Below, piece after piece: positions 9,113 to 19,160 of a DNA stretch of 64,000 nucleotides. The DNA is from Nitzschia sp. pyKryTriq1 (lineage: Eukaryota; Bacillariophyta; Bacillariophyceae; Bacillariales; Bacillariaceae). The notes under the pieces are model-generated. The model ran no database searches. It worked only from the letters and a program-made list of their open reading frames with translations, and was not told the DNA's origin. The stretch is from positions 414,501 to 478,500 of the forward strand of contig OY101126.1 of NCBI GenBank assembly GCA_956465555.1. The letters run 5' to 3'. The stretch's first letter is position 1; every line of letters begins with the position of its first letter. The translations under genes and the position numbers were made by a program.

Positions 9113-12100
9113 CTACTGCTCATCTGCAAAGCTACCTTCGTCCTCCCCGCTAACATAGCTCCCCTCTGCACCGTCTTCGTTGGAATAATAGGAACGCGAT
9201 CCTTGACTTTGAGATCCTTCTTCTCCTGAATAGTAAGATTTAGATCCTTGACTTTGAGATCCTTCACCTGAATAATTCGAGCGACTCCCTTCTTGGGAGC
9301 GTTCCTCTCCGGAATAGTCCGATCGAGATCCTTGAGATCCTTCCTCCCCTGAATAGTACGATCTGGATCCTTGTGAGCCCGGAGAGCCTTCCTCGCCACT
9401 ATATTGACTGCGGCTTCCCTCTTCACCACTGTACTGGCTGCGACGCCTGCTACCGGAATGACTTCCGCTTCGGCTTCCGCTTCGGCTGCCGGAATGACTT
9501 CCACTTCTGCTACCGGAACGACTTCCGCTGCCGCTTCGACTGTCCTCCCCACTGTAATATGATCGACTTCCCTGACTCCTGCTGACTTGACTACCTTCAT
9601 CGCTGTACCGGCTACGGCTTCCTTCTTCGCTGTAATAGCTTCTGCTGCCGCTTCGACTTCCACTTTGGCTTCCCCGGCTTCGACTGCCTTCGTTGCTGTA
9701 ATATGATCGACTTGCACTGCCTGATCCAGAGTGAGAGCGACTTCCTTCTTCATCATCATAGTAGGAACCTTCTTCTTCGCCCTCTTCGAAAGGCTCGTCA
9801 GCTCCTCCAAAGGCGCCTTCGTTTCCAAAGCCCATTTGGCCTTGATCGTCACCAAAGTCGCCTTCTCCTTCATCGAACATGCCTTCAGCTGGAATCGGTA
9901 GGCTGGCGGCGGCAATTGCGGCCGTCCCAGCTGCTGCCCCTTCAGCTCCGCCTGCAAGCGCAGAGCTCAGTGCAAAGGCTCCATCTTCTCCACGTTGAGG
10001 CCGGTTCTTGCTCTTGTGCACCGCTGCACGAGCTCGTTGAGTCGCGCTCCGCTCCTGCATTGTTTGGAGTGTAGACACCAGTTCCGCCTCGCGCCCCTTG
10101 AATTGTTCCATCATGGCGTCAACCTTCTCGACTTCGTCAGGCAGTACAAGACGAACTAATGCATCCACTTGAGCATGATATTCGGCTCGTTTTTCTCGGT
10201 CTTCTGTCATGGTGGTCGCGGTGGTTGCGGAACCAGAGGCGCTTCCAGAACCACTTTCTGAGCCGCTGAACGAATCTTCATCGTCTTCAACATCCGAGTC
10301 TGTCACGCTCTTATTATCCTTGCGGGAACTACGCTTGGAGGACCCTGCAAGGCTGGAACCGGCAAACGAGTCGGCGCCTGCAGCAATTCCGTCCCAGTTC
10401 CCATCATCGTCCACCTGCCCCGACCCGCGTGAGCCAGACGCGTAGCTACTTCCCTCGTCAGCAGATGAACGGGAATATGAGCCGCTACCTTCATCTCCAT
10501 CTCCATCCTCCCCCTCTTCGCCTTCTTCTTCGGGGTTGCCCGACTCGTACGTGCTATCCTCGGAACTGGTGTAGGAGCCCTCCTCAGAACCAGAATCGGA
10601 GCGGGAGCGAGAGCCCGAGCCTGATCCAGACGATTCCTTCGGTCCTGCCTCGCCAAATCCCGAGTTGCCGAAGAAATCGTCATTACCACCTTTCTCCTTA
10701 CCTCCCCAATCACCACCTCCATCATTGCCGAAGAAGCCACCGGCTCCATTAGCGGTGTTCCCCCAACCTGAATCAGTAGCACCAAAAGCGTTGTCCTTTT
10801 CGGCTACTGAGCCATCTTGGCCATCGCCGTTTTCTCGAGCTACAGAGGGTTCGTCGAATGCGAAAAGCTCCATATTATCATCGTCGCCAAATGTACCGTT
10901 AGTTTGTGCAGCGTCGATTCCGAATGCATTATCATCGTCGTTTTGCTTATTTTTCTTGCCGAAACCAAACACATTCTTTGTGTCTTGAGCTTGTTCGGGC
11001 TTGTTGTCCTCATCTTTGTCGCCACCAAAGCCGAAAGCATTTTCTTTTTCTCCATCGGAAGCATCATCGTCTCCTTCTCCCATCTTGTCATCATCGTCGT
11101 CAAGACCTTTTTTCCCTTTCTTTTTACCAAATTTGGATGACGCCCACCCAATAAAGGCGCAGAAAGCAATTCCTCCAAAGATTCCACCTACGATGGCACC
11201 GGCGTTTCCTCCGCCACCGCCATCGTCGTCGCCTTTTCCTTTTCCACCTCCGCCTCCTGTAGGCTGAGGGGCTTCGGTCTGGAGCGGGGCGGCAGTAGGA
11301 GGCAAGGTACTAGTCAGAGGGAAAGAGGCATCCACAATCCGAAGACCATTTCTTGGATCCTCCGCCGTGAGGATGTCTTGAAGGATACCATCGGCAATCG
11401 ACTTTTGCCCCGCAGCAGAGTACTCGTCGGTAATTTTCTGAGCATCTTCTTCGTCTAGCTTCACCTGGAACTTTGCGAAAGCGGTCTGGCACGTTTCGGT
11501 ATCATCCAGGCCTTCGGGACAATCATCGTCAAGGAGAAGATAGATTTCGTCAGTTCGCGTAATAAAGCTCACGGCCAGTCGTCTGTGTCTAAGTTGTTGC
11601 TGCAAAAGACGTCGAGCTTGCGAAAGAGAATCAACTGTTTGTTTTGCAAACTCGCCATAGGCAGTATCCAATCCTTGCCTGTCCGGACCCGTTTCAAGAT
11701 CCAAGGCGGTCAAACCTCTGATGTTTGAAATTATGAAGGAGCTGTACACTTCGGCTACCCCGGGAGGCAACGTCGGCGGAGGCGAACCCGGGGGAGGAGT
11801 CCCGGCAGGTGCTTGCGTCCCACCGAGTTGATCCACAGCTACTGAGACCTCATAACAAATCTCCAAAAGAAAGTCTTCTTGTTCTTGTGTAGCGTCTTGG
11901 CCTGGCATAGCACCGAAAATTGGAATCTGCCCGGTCTCATCCGATAGTTTGTCATAGGTTTGTGGTAGAGGGCTTTCCAGTGTCGCAAAAGTAGCGCCTT
12001 CAAATTGATCCAGCGTGAGTCGATTAAGAAATAGAACGTATTCTTCCTGATTGAGATAAGCATCACGATTCTGATCTGACGTCGCCATGGCAGTCCGACA

Positions 12101-14110
12101 CAAAGCGTCAGAGAATGTCGGTGGCCCATCTCCTCCACCCTGCGGTTGCGCCGTGGGTGTTCCACCACCACCTGGCGACGCTGATGGCGGCGTACCACCC
12201 GAGCCACCTGCCTGTATTGCAATGGCGGTGTCCACGCAGAACTCATCAAGAAATTCTGATTGAGCGGTGCTTGGGCTTTGACCTGGCTTAGAACCAAAAA
12301 TGTTGATTTCGCCGCTTTGGGCGTTGCTTTCGAAATTATTCTGCAGCTCTGGACTCAAGTCAGCAAACGCTGATCCTGAGTATTGATTTTGGGTCAACCG
12401 ATTGAGGAATCGCACGTATTCGTCTTGATTCAAATTGTCGTCTCGGTTAAAGTCCGACGATGCCATTGCAGTCCGACAGACCTGCGGTAAATATGTTGGC
12501 GGGGATGACGCTACGGGTGGACTTGGTTGAGGCGCTCCTGTGGGCCCATCTCCTCCCTCACCTGGGTTGTCGATAGTTAAATCGGTTTCACAACACAGGG
12601 CGGCGAGGAAATCAGCCTGCGCCGAAGTTGGCGTCTGCCCCGGTTTTGACCCCGTAACATCGATCTGGCCGTTGGTCACAGCAAATTTGTCATAATTGCT
12701 CTTCAAACCCGCCGGAAGAGCGTCGAATTCAACGCCACTGTACTCGTTGTTGGAGAGTCGGTTGATAAATCTTACGTATTCCGATTCGTCCATGAGGTCA
12801 TCACGACTCAAATCGGCGATAGCTATGGCAGTGTTGCACTGAGCCTGGGAGATAGTCCCTGAACAATCTGGACCTTCGCCACCCGCGTTTTCTGATGGTG
12901 CCTTTGTCGGTGACGAAACAGGAAGTCCTGGGTTCTGGATGGCTAGATCGGTTTCACAGCATAAAGCATCGAGCATAACATCTTGGGCGGCAGTAGGAGT
13001 TTGGCCGGGTTTGCTTCCTGTCACATCCACAACGGAAGCATCTGTGGCAAATTTTTCGAATGTGCTCTGAATGTTGCCAGGCAGTGCGTCAAAGGTAGCG
13101 CCTTGGTAGGCATTGCTGGACAATCGATTGACGAAGCGGACGTATTCACTAGGGTCCATCTGATCATCTCGACTCAAGTCAGCAATCGCCAGGGCGGTGT
13201 TGCATTGGGATCGTTGAATAGTTCCAGTACAGTCCACTTCTCCGGCTCCGCCTCCTCCAGTAGGTGCGGCGACAGGAGCTCCCACCACTGGTGAACTATC
13301 CGTGCACGGTCCATCTGGTGGATTCGAGTCGACAATGGCGATGATCTGGGTACACATGTCACTTATTCTTTGTGATTCTTCCGCACTAGGAGTTTGACCG
13401 GGCTTGGTTCCTTCAACATTGATTGTATTTGTTCCACTGTCTGCGTACTCAGAAAACGTTTCTTGTAATTCACAAGGTAGCGAGAGGAACGTTGAACTCG
13501 CATACTGATTTCCAAAGAGCTGATTGAGAAAGGTGACATATTCAGTCTGGCTCAGTTGATCGTCCCGATTAGAGTCCCGAATGGCTATGGCAAGAGTGCA
13601 TTGCTGCTCCGTCTGCAGTCTCCGAGAAACTAGACTTGAAGAATCGTCACCCGCAAGATCGGGCGACCACCGTGCGGACATCCACTCTTGCTCGGAGAAA
13701 TTCAACATTGTGGGCGATGATTCCTCTATTTGTTGGTATGGCCTGGGCGGTAAGGGATCGTGTGCCTCTCCGGTCGATGCTGCCAGTAACACACCTAGTA
13801 CCGAAACGGGTAACAACCTTTTACGGGAGCCAGATTTTGCCCCGGAATTGGTGCGAGGTTCCTTGTTTGGATGTTGGCAACTACTTCGTTCACCATCTGT
13901 GTCTCGGTTTGACGCACCGGTAGTATTGTCATAGAAAGATGCCCCATCTTTCCCGAAAGACGGCAGCGGCATCTTTCTTTCTGAAGGTGCCGCGGCGGTC
14001 CGAGCTCTTTGTCGTTTCTTCATCGTTGGTCTACTTCGTTCACTGGTAGTTGTTTGCCGAACGCGCACTTTCTTGCGGAATGATGAACGTAGACACTCGT
14101 GGGTATTCAT
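9113..14110 (-). CDS. Large single-pass membrane protein: five EF-hand-like repeats and a long acidic Ser/Arg/Tyr-rich tail
   Basis: No known name. The 1665 residues are in one uninterrupted frame. A hydrophobic signal-like segment (about 97-115, PVSVLGVLLAAS) sits after a basic leader, so translation may start at a later Met. An RRLQ site (163-166) resembles the RxL processing site of diatom cell-wall precursors. Five repeats of about 110-125 residues follow (about 168-260, 295-390, 416-515, 544-632, 669-760). Each has a single EF-hand-like loop (D-x-NRDD-x-L-x-x-x-EYVxFLNxL), a paired Cys frame and a signature G(T/S)KPGQ(T/S)P; the fifth is more divergent (GAMPGQ). A Pro-rich hinge and a conserved-looking region (about 785-935) lead to a membrane segment (969-990, AGAIVGGIFGGIAFCAFIGW) and a basic stop-transfer. 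The tail (991-1665) is acidic, contains a helical block (about 1300-1365, EKVDAMMEQFKGREAELV), then repeats of YSGEEGSxSQGSRS. I infer calcium binding outside and a phosphorylatable tail inside. Confidence 0.8.
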   Translation of the reverse strand: MNTHECLRSSFRKKVRVRQTTTSERSRPTMKKRQRARTAAAPSERKMPLPSFGKDGASFYDNTTGASNRDTDGERSSCQHPNKEPRTNSGAKSGSRKRLLPVSVLGVLLAASTGEAHDPLPPRPYQQIEESSPTMLNFSEQEWMSARWSPDLAGDDSSSLVSRRLQTEQQCTLAIAIRDSNRDDQLSQTEYVTFLNQLFGNQYASSTFLSLPCELQETFSEYADSGTNTINVEGTKPGQTPSAEESQRISDMCTQIIAIVDSNPPDGPCTDSSPVVGAPVAAPTGGGGAGEVDCTGTIQRSQCNTALAIADLSRDDQMDPSEYVRFVNRLSSNAYQGATFDALPGNIQSTFEKFATDASVVDVTGSKPGQTPTAAQDVMLDALCCETDLAIQNPGLPVSSPTKAPSENAGGEGPDCSGTISQAQCNTAIAIADLSRDDLMDESEYVRFINRLSNNEYSGVEFDALPAGLKSNYDKFAVTNGQIDVTGSKPGQTPTSAQADFLAALCCETDLTIDNPGEGGDGPTGAPQPSPPVASSPPTYLPQVCRTAMASSDFNRDDNLNQDEYVRFLNRLTQNQYSGSAFADLSPELQNNFESNAQSGEINIFGSKPGQSPSTAQSEFLDEFCVDTAIAIQAGGSGGTPPSASPGGGGTPTAQPQGGGDGPPTFSDALCRTAMATSDQNRDAYLNQEEYVLFLNRLTLDQFEGATFATLESPLPQTYDKLSDETGQIPIFGAMPGQDATQEQEDFLLEICYEVSVAVDQLGGTQAPAGTPPPGSPPPTLPPGVAEVYSSFIISNIRGLTALDLETGPDRQGLDTAYGEFAKQTVDSLSQARRLLQQQLRHRRLAVSFITRTDEIYLLLDDDCPEGLDDTETCQTAFAKFQVKLDEEDAQKITDEYSAAGQKSIADGILQDILTAEDPRNGLRIVDASFPLTSTLPPTAAPLQTEAPQPTGGGGGKGKGDDDGGGGGNAGAIVGGIFGGIAFCAFIGWASSKFGKKKGKKGLDDDDDKMGEGDDDASDGEKENAFGFGGDKDEDNKPEQAQDTKNVFGFGKKNKQNDDDNAFGIDAAQTNGTFGDDDNMELFAFDEPSVARENGDGQDGSVAEKDNAFGATDSGWGNTANGAGGFFGNDGGGDWGGKEKGGNDDFFGNSGFGEAGPKESSGSGSGSRSRSDSGSEEGSYTSSEDSTYESGNPEEEGEEGEDGDGDEGSGSYSRSSADEGSSYASGSRGSGQVDDDGNWDGIAAGADSFAGSSLAGSSKRSSRKDNKSVTDSDVEDDEDSFSGSESGSGSASGSATTATTMTEDREKRAEYHAQVDALVRLVLPDEVEKVDAMMEQFKGREAELVSTLQTMQERSATQRARAAVHKSKNRPQRGEDGAFALSSALAGGAEGAAAGTAAIAAASLPIPAEGMFDEGEGDFGDDQGQMGFGNEGAFGGADEPFEEGEEEGSYYDDEEGSRSHSGSGSASRSYYSNEGSRSRGSQSGSRSGSRSYYSEEGSRSRYSDEGSQVSRSQGSRSYYSGEDSRSGSGSRSGSRSGSHSGSRSGSRSGSHSGSRRRSQYSGEEGSRSQYSGEEGSPGSQGSRSYYSGEEGSQGSRSDYSGEERSQEGSRSNYSGEGSQSQGSKSYYSGEEGSQSQGSRSYYSNEDGAEGSYVSGEDEGSFADEQ

Positions 14111-15454
14111 CAAATGCTGCTAAAAGGGGCTGATTGATTCTAATTCAATTTCTTTGTCTTGATAAGACAATAGTCCGGAGGTACTCTTGATTGATTGCCT
14201 GATACCGGACGGAGTTATTGTTTTTGTTGTTCTACAGTACTACTCTAGCTAGAGAGCAAAGAGTTTTTGGTTTTGCTTCATCTGCTGGCTTCCGTGTCGA
14301 ATGTAGAACCCATTGTCCGCCCGTGCGTTTTGCTACTAACTGTACGAAGTAATGAATGCACAGTAGTACAGTAGCTGGCTGTGGTCATCGATCATCATCT
14401 CGTTCGGGCCAAATCACTCGTGCATTCCTAAATAATGAAGATCATATAAAATATTCGGATCTGAATAAGTAAATCCAATGAGGCATCAAAGTTTCAACCC
14501 CAAACTACGCCAAATTTGGCAAGTTGGAAAGTTCAATCTTGTCTAAAACAAGGAGTCAAATGACTGTTTGCGTCATGGTACGACACATTTAAATATGCCC
14601 CATAACGGTCGTTCGACTAATTATTATGTAGATGCACTAAAAGGACCAAAAAACCAGTCTGTACGTCAGCCGATGGCTGGCTGGCTAGCACCGCACACAT
14701 TCGCAACCTTTAGTTTACATGCGCAACCTTTAGTTTTCTCGTGCGCAACTTTTATTCTACTTAATTAACCTACGTCACACTATGTCACAACCATAAGTAA
14801 AAAAGCGCCTCCTGTGGGCTCTCCCAGGGTCGTTTTCGGAGGCTTTCCCCCCACCCAAACACCTCCACACAACCAGGGATGAATAAACAACTTCGGATGT
14901 GCAACGCCCATAGAAGGCCGTGTTCGGTTCGTGGAGTTCAGGAGCAAGACGGCCGCGTGATAGCTCGTGATAACTCCTAAAGCACAGATAAACCTCGCAA
15001 AACACAAAAACGATCTTTTGGTTGAAATCTGTGGTCACACTTCTTTGCCTTCAAGGCTTCATATTCATCTTCAGAATCATCTTCAGAATCCATTTCCAGT
15101 ACCACAGAGTAAGATTCAGTTACACCGATCCAAGACTCTAGCAGATCGATGTCGTTCCGAGTATCCAAACTGAGACGTGGAACTCGATCACGAGCTGTCG
15201 ACACATTCGATTCATTACGTCTGGCCAGCTGTCCAGCACGATTTCCGACACACGCGCGTCTGAACGACGGGGAGGTTTGACACTGCTCTTAGCTCCCGGC
15301 ACGCGTCGAAGTAACACAAAATGTATATTATTTTATAATCTTAGAGCGCGCAAGAGTGGTTGAAGCAGTAACACAACATTCAAAATGATAATCCGAATAA
15401 AAATCCCAGAAAGTAAATGATATCCACACCCGAGATCCTCTAGTAGTGCCCGTG
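14111..15454. other. Intergenic region upstream of the EF-hand/Ser-rich gene
   Basis: About 1.3 kb with no supported gene. Three near-copies of cgcaacctttagttt lie at about 14700-14755. A short minus-strand open frame at 14977-15204 contains an acidic DSEDDSEDEYEALKAKK segment but has no family match I recognise; it could be a decayed exon. The 3' end of the Ca2+-ATPase gene is at the right edge, with a CTAGTAG motif at about 15439. Confidence 0.4.
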
Positions 15455-18400
15455 CTATTTCTGATGCCCGTGGTCGTCAAGGCTGGCCTTGCCGTCGTCA
15501 TAAGGCTGCGTTGTAAGATTTCGGTTTTTCTTCAGTCGCTTTTTGATGCGGTAACCTTTGTAGTTCGAGCCGGCTGCATACAGAACATTGATGATTTGCT
15601 GCACTGGTAACGCCCCCGCTCCAAGAAGCAGACAGAGACCCCAGTATTTCCCGTCCAGTCCGCCGTCCACGACGGCGAATGCAACGCTTCCAAATTGAAC
15701 GATAAGGCATTGGAGGGCCGATGTAACCAATAAGATACCACAGAACAATGGATTGTTCAGCATTCCCGAAAACACATTGACTGGAGCGGAAGAAAGCGGA
15801 AACTCGTGAGCCAGGAACACATACACTTTTGGACTTCAATACGATGGACTCCGAACTTACATTCCCCCTTGAGATGTCGGGCGTTCACTTCATTGAAGAG
15901 CTGCATCCAAACGAAAGCATTGAAAATTATGGTGTAGTGAGTCGAGTTCTCTCCTTCGTCGTGAAGCACGTTACCCGGTACAACATTGAGGAGGTCAGGA
16001 TTGAAGAGAAGAGTCATGACAACAGTAATTTGATACGATGCTTGACCCAACATGTTGGCCCACATTCGTTTGGTAATCATGTGGTCTGTTCGGTTCACTG
16101 GAGGTTTCTCTAAGAGCGCATCAACCGGAGGCTCAGACGCCAGAGCAAGACTTGCTAAGGAATCCATCAATAGGTTGACCCAAAGAAGCTGAATCGCCGC
16201 AAGTGGACTCACTTGAAACGCGAAGGCTCCGGTGAGGGCAGTGACCACAGCAGAAATGTTCACAGTCAACTGGAACTGAAGGAACTTCTGAATCGAGGCA
16301 TAGATATTGCGACCCCACTTGGCTGCCGTGACGATCGAAGCAAAGTTGTCATCGAGAAGAATGATATCAGCCGCATCCTTCGCGATCTGAGTACCAGCAA
16401 TTCCCATCGCAAAACCGATATCAGCACGTTTCAAAGCTGGGGCGTCATTGGTACCATCACCTGTCATTGCAACAACCTGCCGATCAGGGAAAATGGTAAT
16501 GTTGTCCTCCATGAGAAGCTTCTTACAAGCCGCTTTGTCGGCAAACAAAGTCGATTGATTCAAACCATGGGCAAGAGTCAGTTTGTCGTCCGGTGAAGAT
16601 CGTGCGAGCACACGTAGGTGCGGCCAAATCTTGTCAAAATTACTTTGATCAAATTCCGTGCCAGATTCATTCTCTGCGGGCCGGTAAACCTGCATTCGGA
16701 AGTCGGCACCAGTCATCAACACGTTTTCCTTCAGGCAATCCGCGACCTTCTCTGTCGTTCCCTCTTTGAAGTGGAAATCGCGAAGAATTCCAGCTTGATA
16801 AGCGATACTGACCGCTGTGTTGGGATTGTCTCCAGTGACCATGCGAACATCGATACCGGCGCGATAACACTTTTCGATGGCCAAAGGAACCTCGGGGCGC
16901 AACGGGTCTTCGATGCCGACGAGCCCAACCGCAACTAGATTGGTTTCCGCCTCAAGGGCCGGGCTCCCGTCCGCGTTCTCGAATTTGTCAGACAGTTTCT
17001 CCAAATCAAAGCCACTGGGAAGCTCGGCATAAGCGAGCCCCAAACATCTCATTCCACGACGTGCGTATAGCTGGGCGACTCTTTTGAGTTCCTTAGAAGC
17101 TTCGTCTGTCATTGGCAGGATCTCTCCATGCTCATCAATGTACTTGGTACATCTTGCGTGGAGGACTTCTTGAGCTCCCTTAGTGTAAATGCTATAGCCA
17201 CCCGCCTCATTTGGCACAGCCCAACTCATCATTTTGCGAGCGGAAGAAAAGCCAAACATTTTTCCTTCGCCCAGAAACTCTCCGAGTTTTCCAACGGACG
17301 ACCGTCCCCTCGTCGTGTTTCGGATCTTTTCGTAGTTCATTCCCAGGTCATGCACCAAGGAAAGCAAGGCCACTTCGGTAGGATTTCCGGCTGAGCCCTC
17401 GAGCTCGCCAGTACTCTCCTTGTAATACAATACTGTCTCGTTCATGGTACAGATTGAGATAAGGCGTACAAGGAGATCGACCGCAGAGAGAGAAGGGCAA
17501 TTATCATTCACGTAGTCTCCGAGTTTGATCCTAGGATCATCCAAAATCATGCTATTCATGGCCAGCAAAAGAGCCCGGGCAGTCATCTTGTTTGCCGTCA
17601 GAGTACCTGTGGGGAGCAAAACGGACGATGCAGCATATGAGTTTCTTGGGGTTGTTTATATGACATCCTTGACGCGTGTAAAGAAGCGGACATACCTGTC
17701 TTATCGGTGCAAATAGTTGTAGCGCAACCCATGGTTTCACAAGCGTCCAAATGTTTGACCAAGTTTTGCTCTTTGGTCATCTTGTTCGATGAGAAAGCAA
17801 GAGCCAGCGTGACCGCTAGTGGGAGACCCTCAGGGACGGCGACGGCCAAAACAGTGATGGATACAATCAGATAGTCGATCATTTCAGAGATGGGATCGTT
17901 ATGAATGCCCAACCCAATGATGCAACTAGCAACGAAAGCCACCGTGGCACAGACAGTGCCTGCAATACCAATCTGCTTTGCAATCAGATCCAACTTGACA
18001 AACAAGGGCGAGTTTTCATCTTCGCCGCCGAGTTCGTCGTCGTGATCTGCTGATTCATAGACGCGAGCCTTGATCTTACCGGCCACCGAGTTGATACCGA
18101 CAGCAATCACAACCATTTTACCGGATCCCTCGCTGGCATTTGTGCCACTAAGGACGACATCCCCTGGGCGCTTGGTCACGGTCTTGGATTCTCCGGTAAG
18201 GGTACTCTCGTCCATCTTCAGGTCAGCGACGGGTCCGAGCAAAACGCAGTCCGCTGGAATAGATGCCAAGTTGTGACTGTTGACGGAGAGAATATCACCC
18301 ACAACGATATCATCATCAGTGATGGAGACTTGCTTTCCGTCCCGAATGACAGCCTTTGTGTTTGTCTCGTGTAGACTCTTCGAGAGGCGGATAACGGCAA

Positions 18401-19160
18401 ACTGCTTTGCGTAGTCAATACTGGCTGTCACGAGGACAACGATAGCGACGGAAACCATAATCGCAGCTCCTTCGATCCAGCAAGTTGAACATTCTCCTGG
18501 ATGAGTCGTGACCTCCACAACGATACTGATAATACCGAGAACGAGGAGCATGATGAGCACAAAGTCCTGAATGGCTTCCCAGCAGAGCTGACAGAAGCTA
18601 TCGAGCTTTTTCTCTGTAAGTGCGTTAGTACCGAAGAACTCTCGCCGATGTTCGACTTCGCGAGGGTCGATGCCTGTCTCCGGACTGGATCGGAGCAGCA
18701 ACGAAGTGAGGACATTGGCAGCGAGATCTGCGTTCTTCTCGGCCTCGGCGTGTTCCGGAGTGTAATCCCCGAAAGGCCCCTTCGCCTCGTCTTCCTTCAT
18801 CTTATCAATGAGCTGGCGCAGCTTGGCGTTCATCTTTCGCTCTGCCGATGGGTTCTCGGCGTCCTCCTTCGATGAGCCTTCGCCTTTGGAAAGCGCCTTT
18901 TCCAGGATCTTGATGAGCGCGGCTCGGGTCCGGTCATTACTGAGGATGCCCAAGTCCTCTGCGCTGACCAAATAGTCAGCCATATAATTCCCTAGATCCT
19001 TGCTGAAACTTTCCGCGATGGAGACTTCGATGCCCGCACCGAGACCTCCAAAGCGCGAGTCAGGTTTTTTCTCTTCATCATCGTGACTACCATTCAAGGT
19101 TGTCCCCGCACCGTTCTTCGCGCCGTTGGCTTGCGGCTGCTCCTCTCCTGGCAGGGTCAT
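15455..19160 (-). CDS. Plasma-membrane-type Ca2+-transporting P-type ATPase (P2B), three exons
   Basis: Exports Ca2+ from the cytosol against its gradient using ATP. Exons are 19160-17696, 17606-15861 and 15780-15455, with introns of 89 bp (GTATGT...CACAG) and 80 bp (GTAAGT...TCCAG). The product has 1178 residues. The joins restore DKTGTLTANKM across intron 1 and NARHLKGEFNVFSG across intron 2, both as expected for the family. Seen in order: a 150-residue cytosolic N-terminus, TM1-2 (FVLIMLLVLGIISIVVEV), actuator TGES, VAVPEGLPLAVTLALAFS (TM4), phosphorylation Asp486 in DKTGT, KGAQE, MVTGDN, MTGDGTNDAPAL, and TM5-10 with QLLWVNLLMDSLASLALA. The short C-tail (RIKKRLKKNRN...) lacks a clear calmodulin site, so autoinhibition may use the N-terminus as in plant ACAs. 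Localisation (plasma membrane or endomembrane) cannot be read from the sequence. Confidence 0.93.

Noticed and set aside
14977-15204. Acidic minus-strand frame in the gap before the Ca2+-ATPase
   Set aside because: Short, without family match or gene context.
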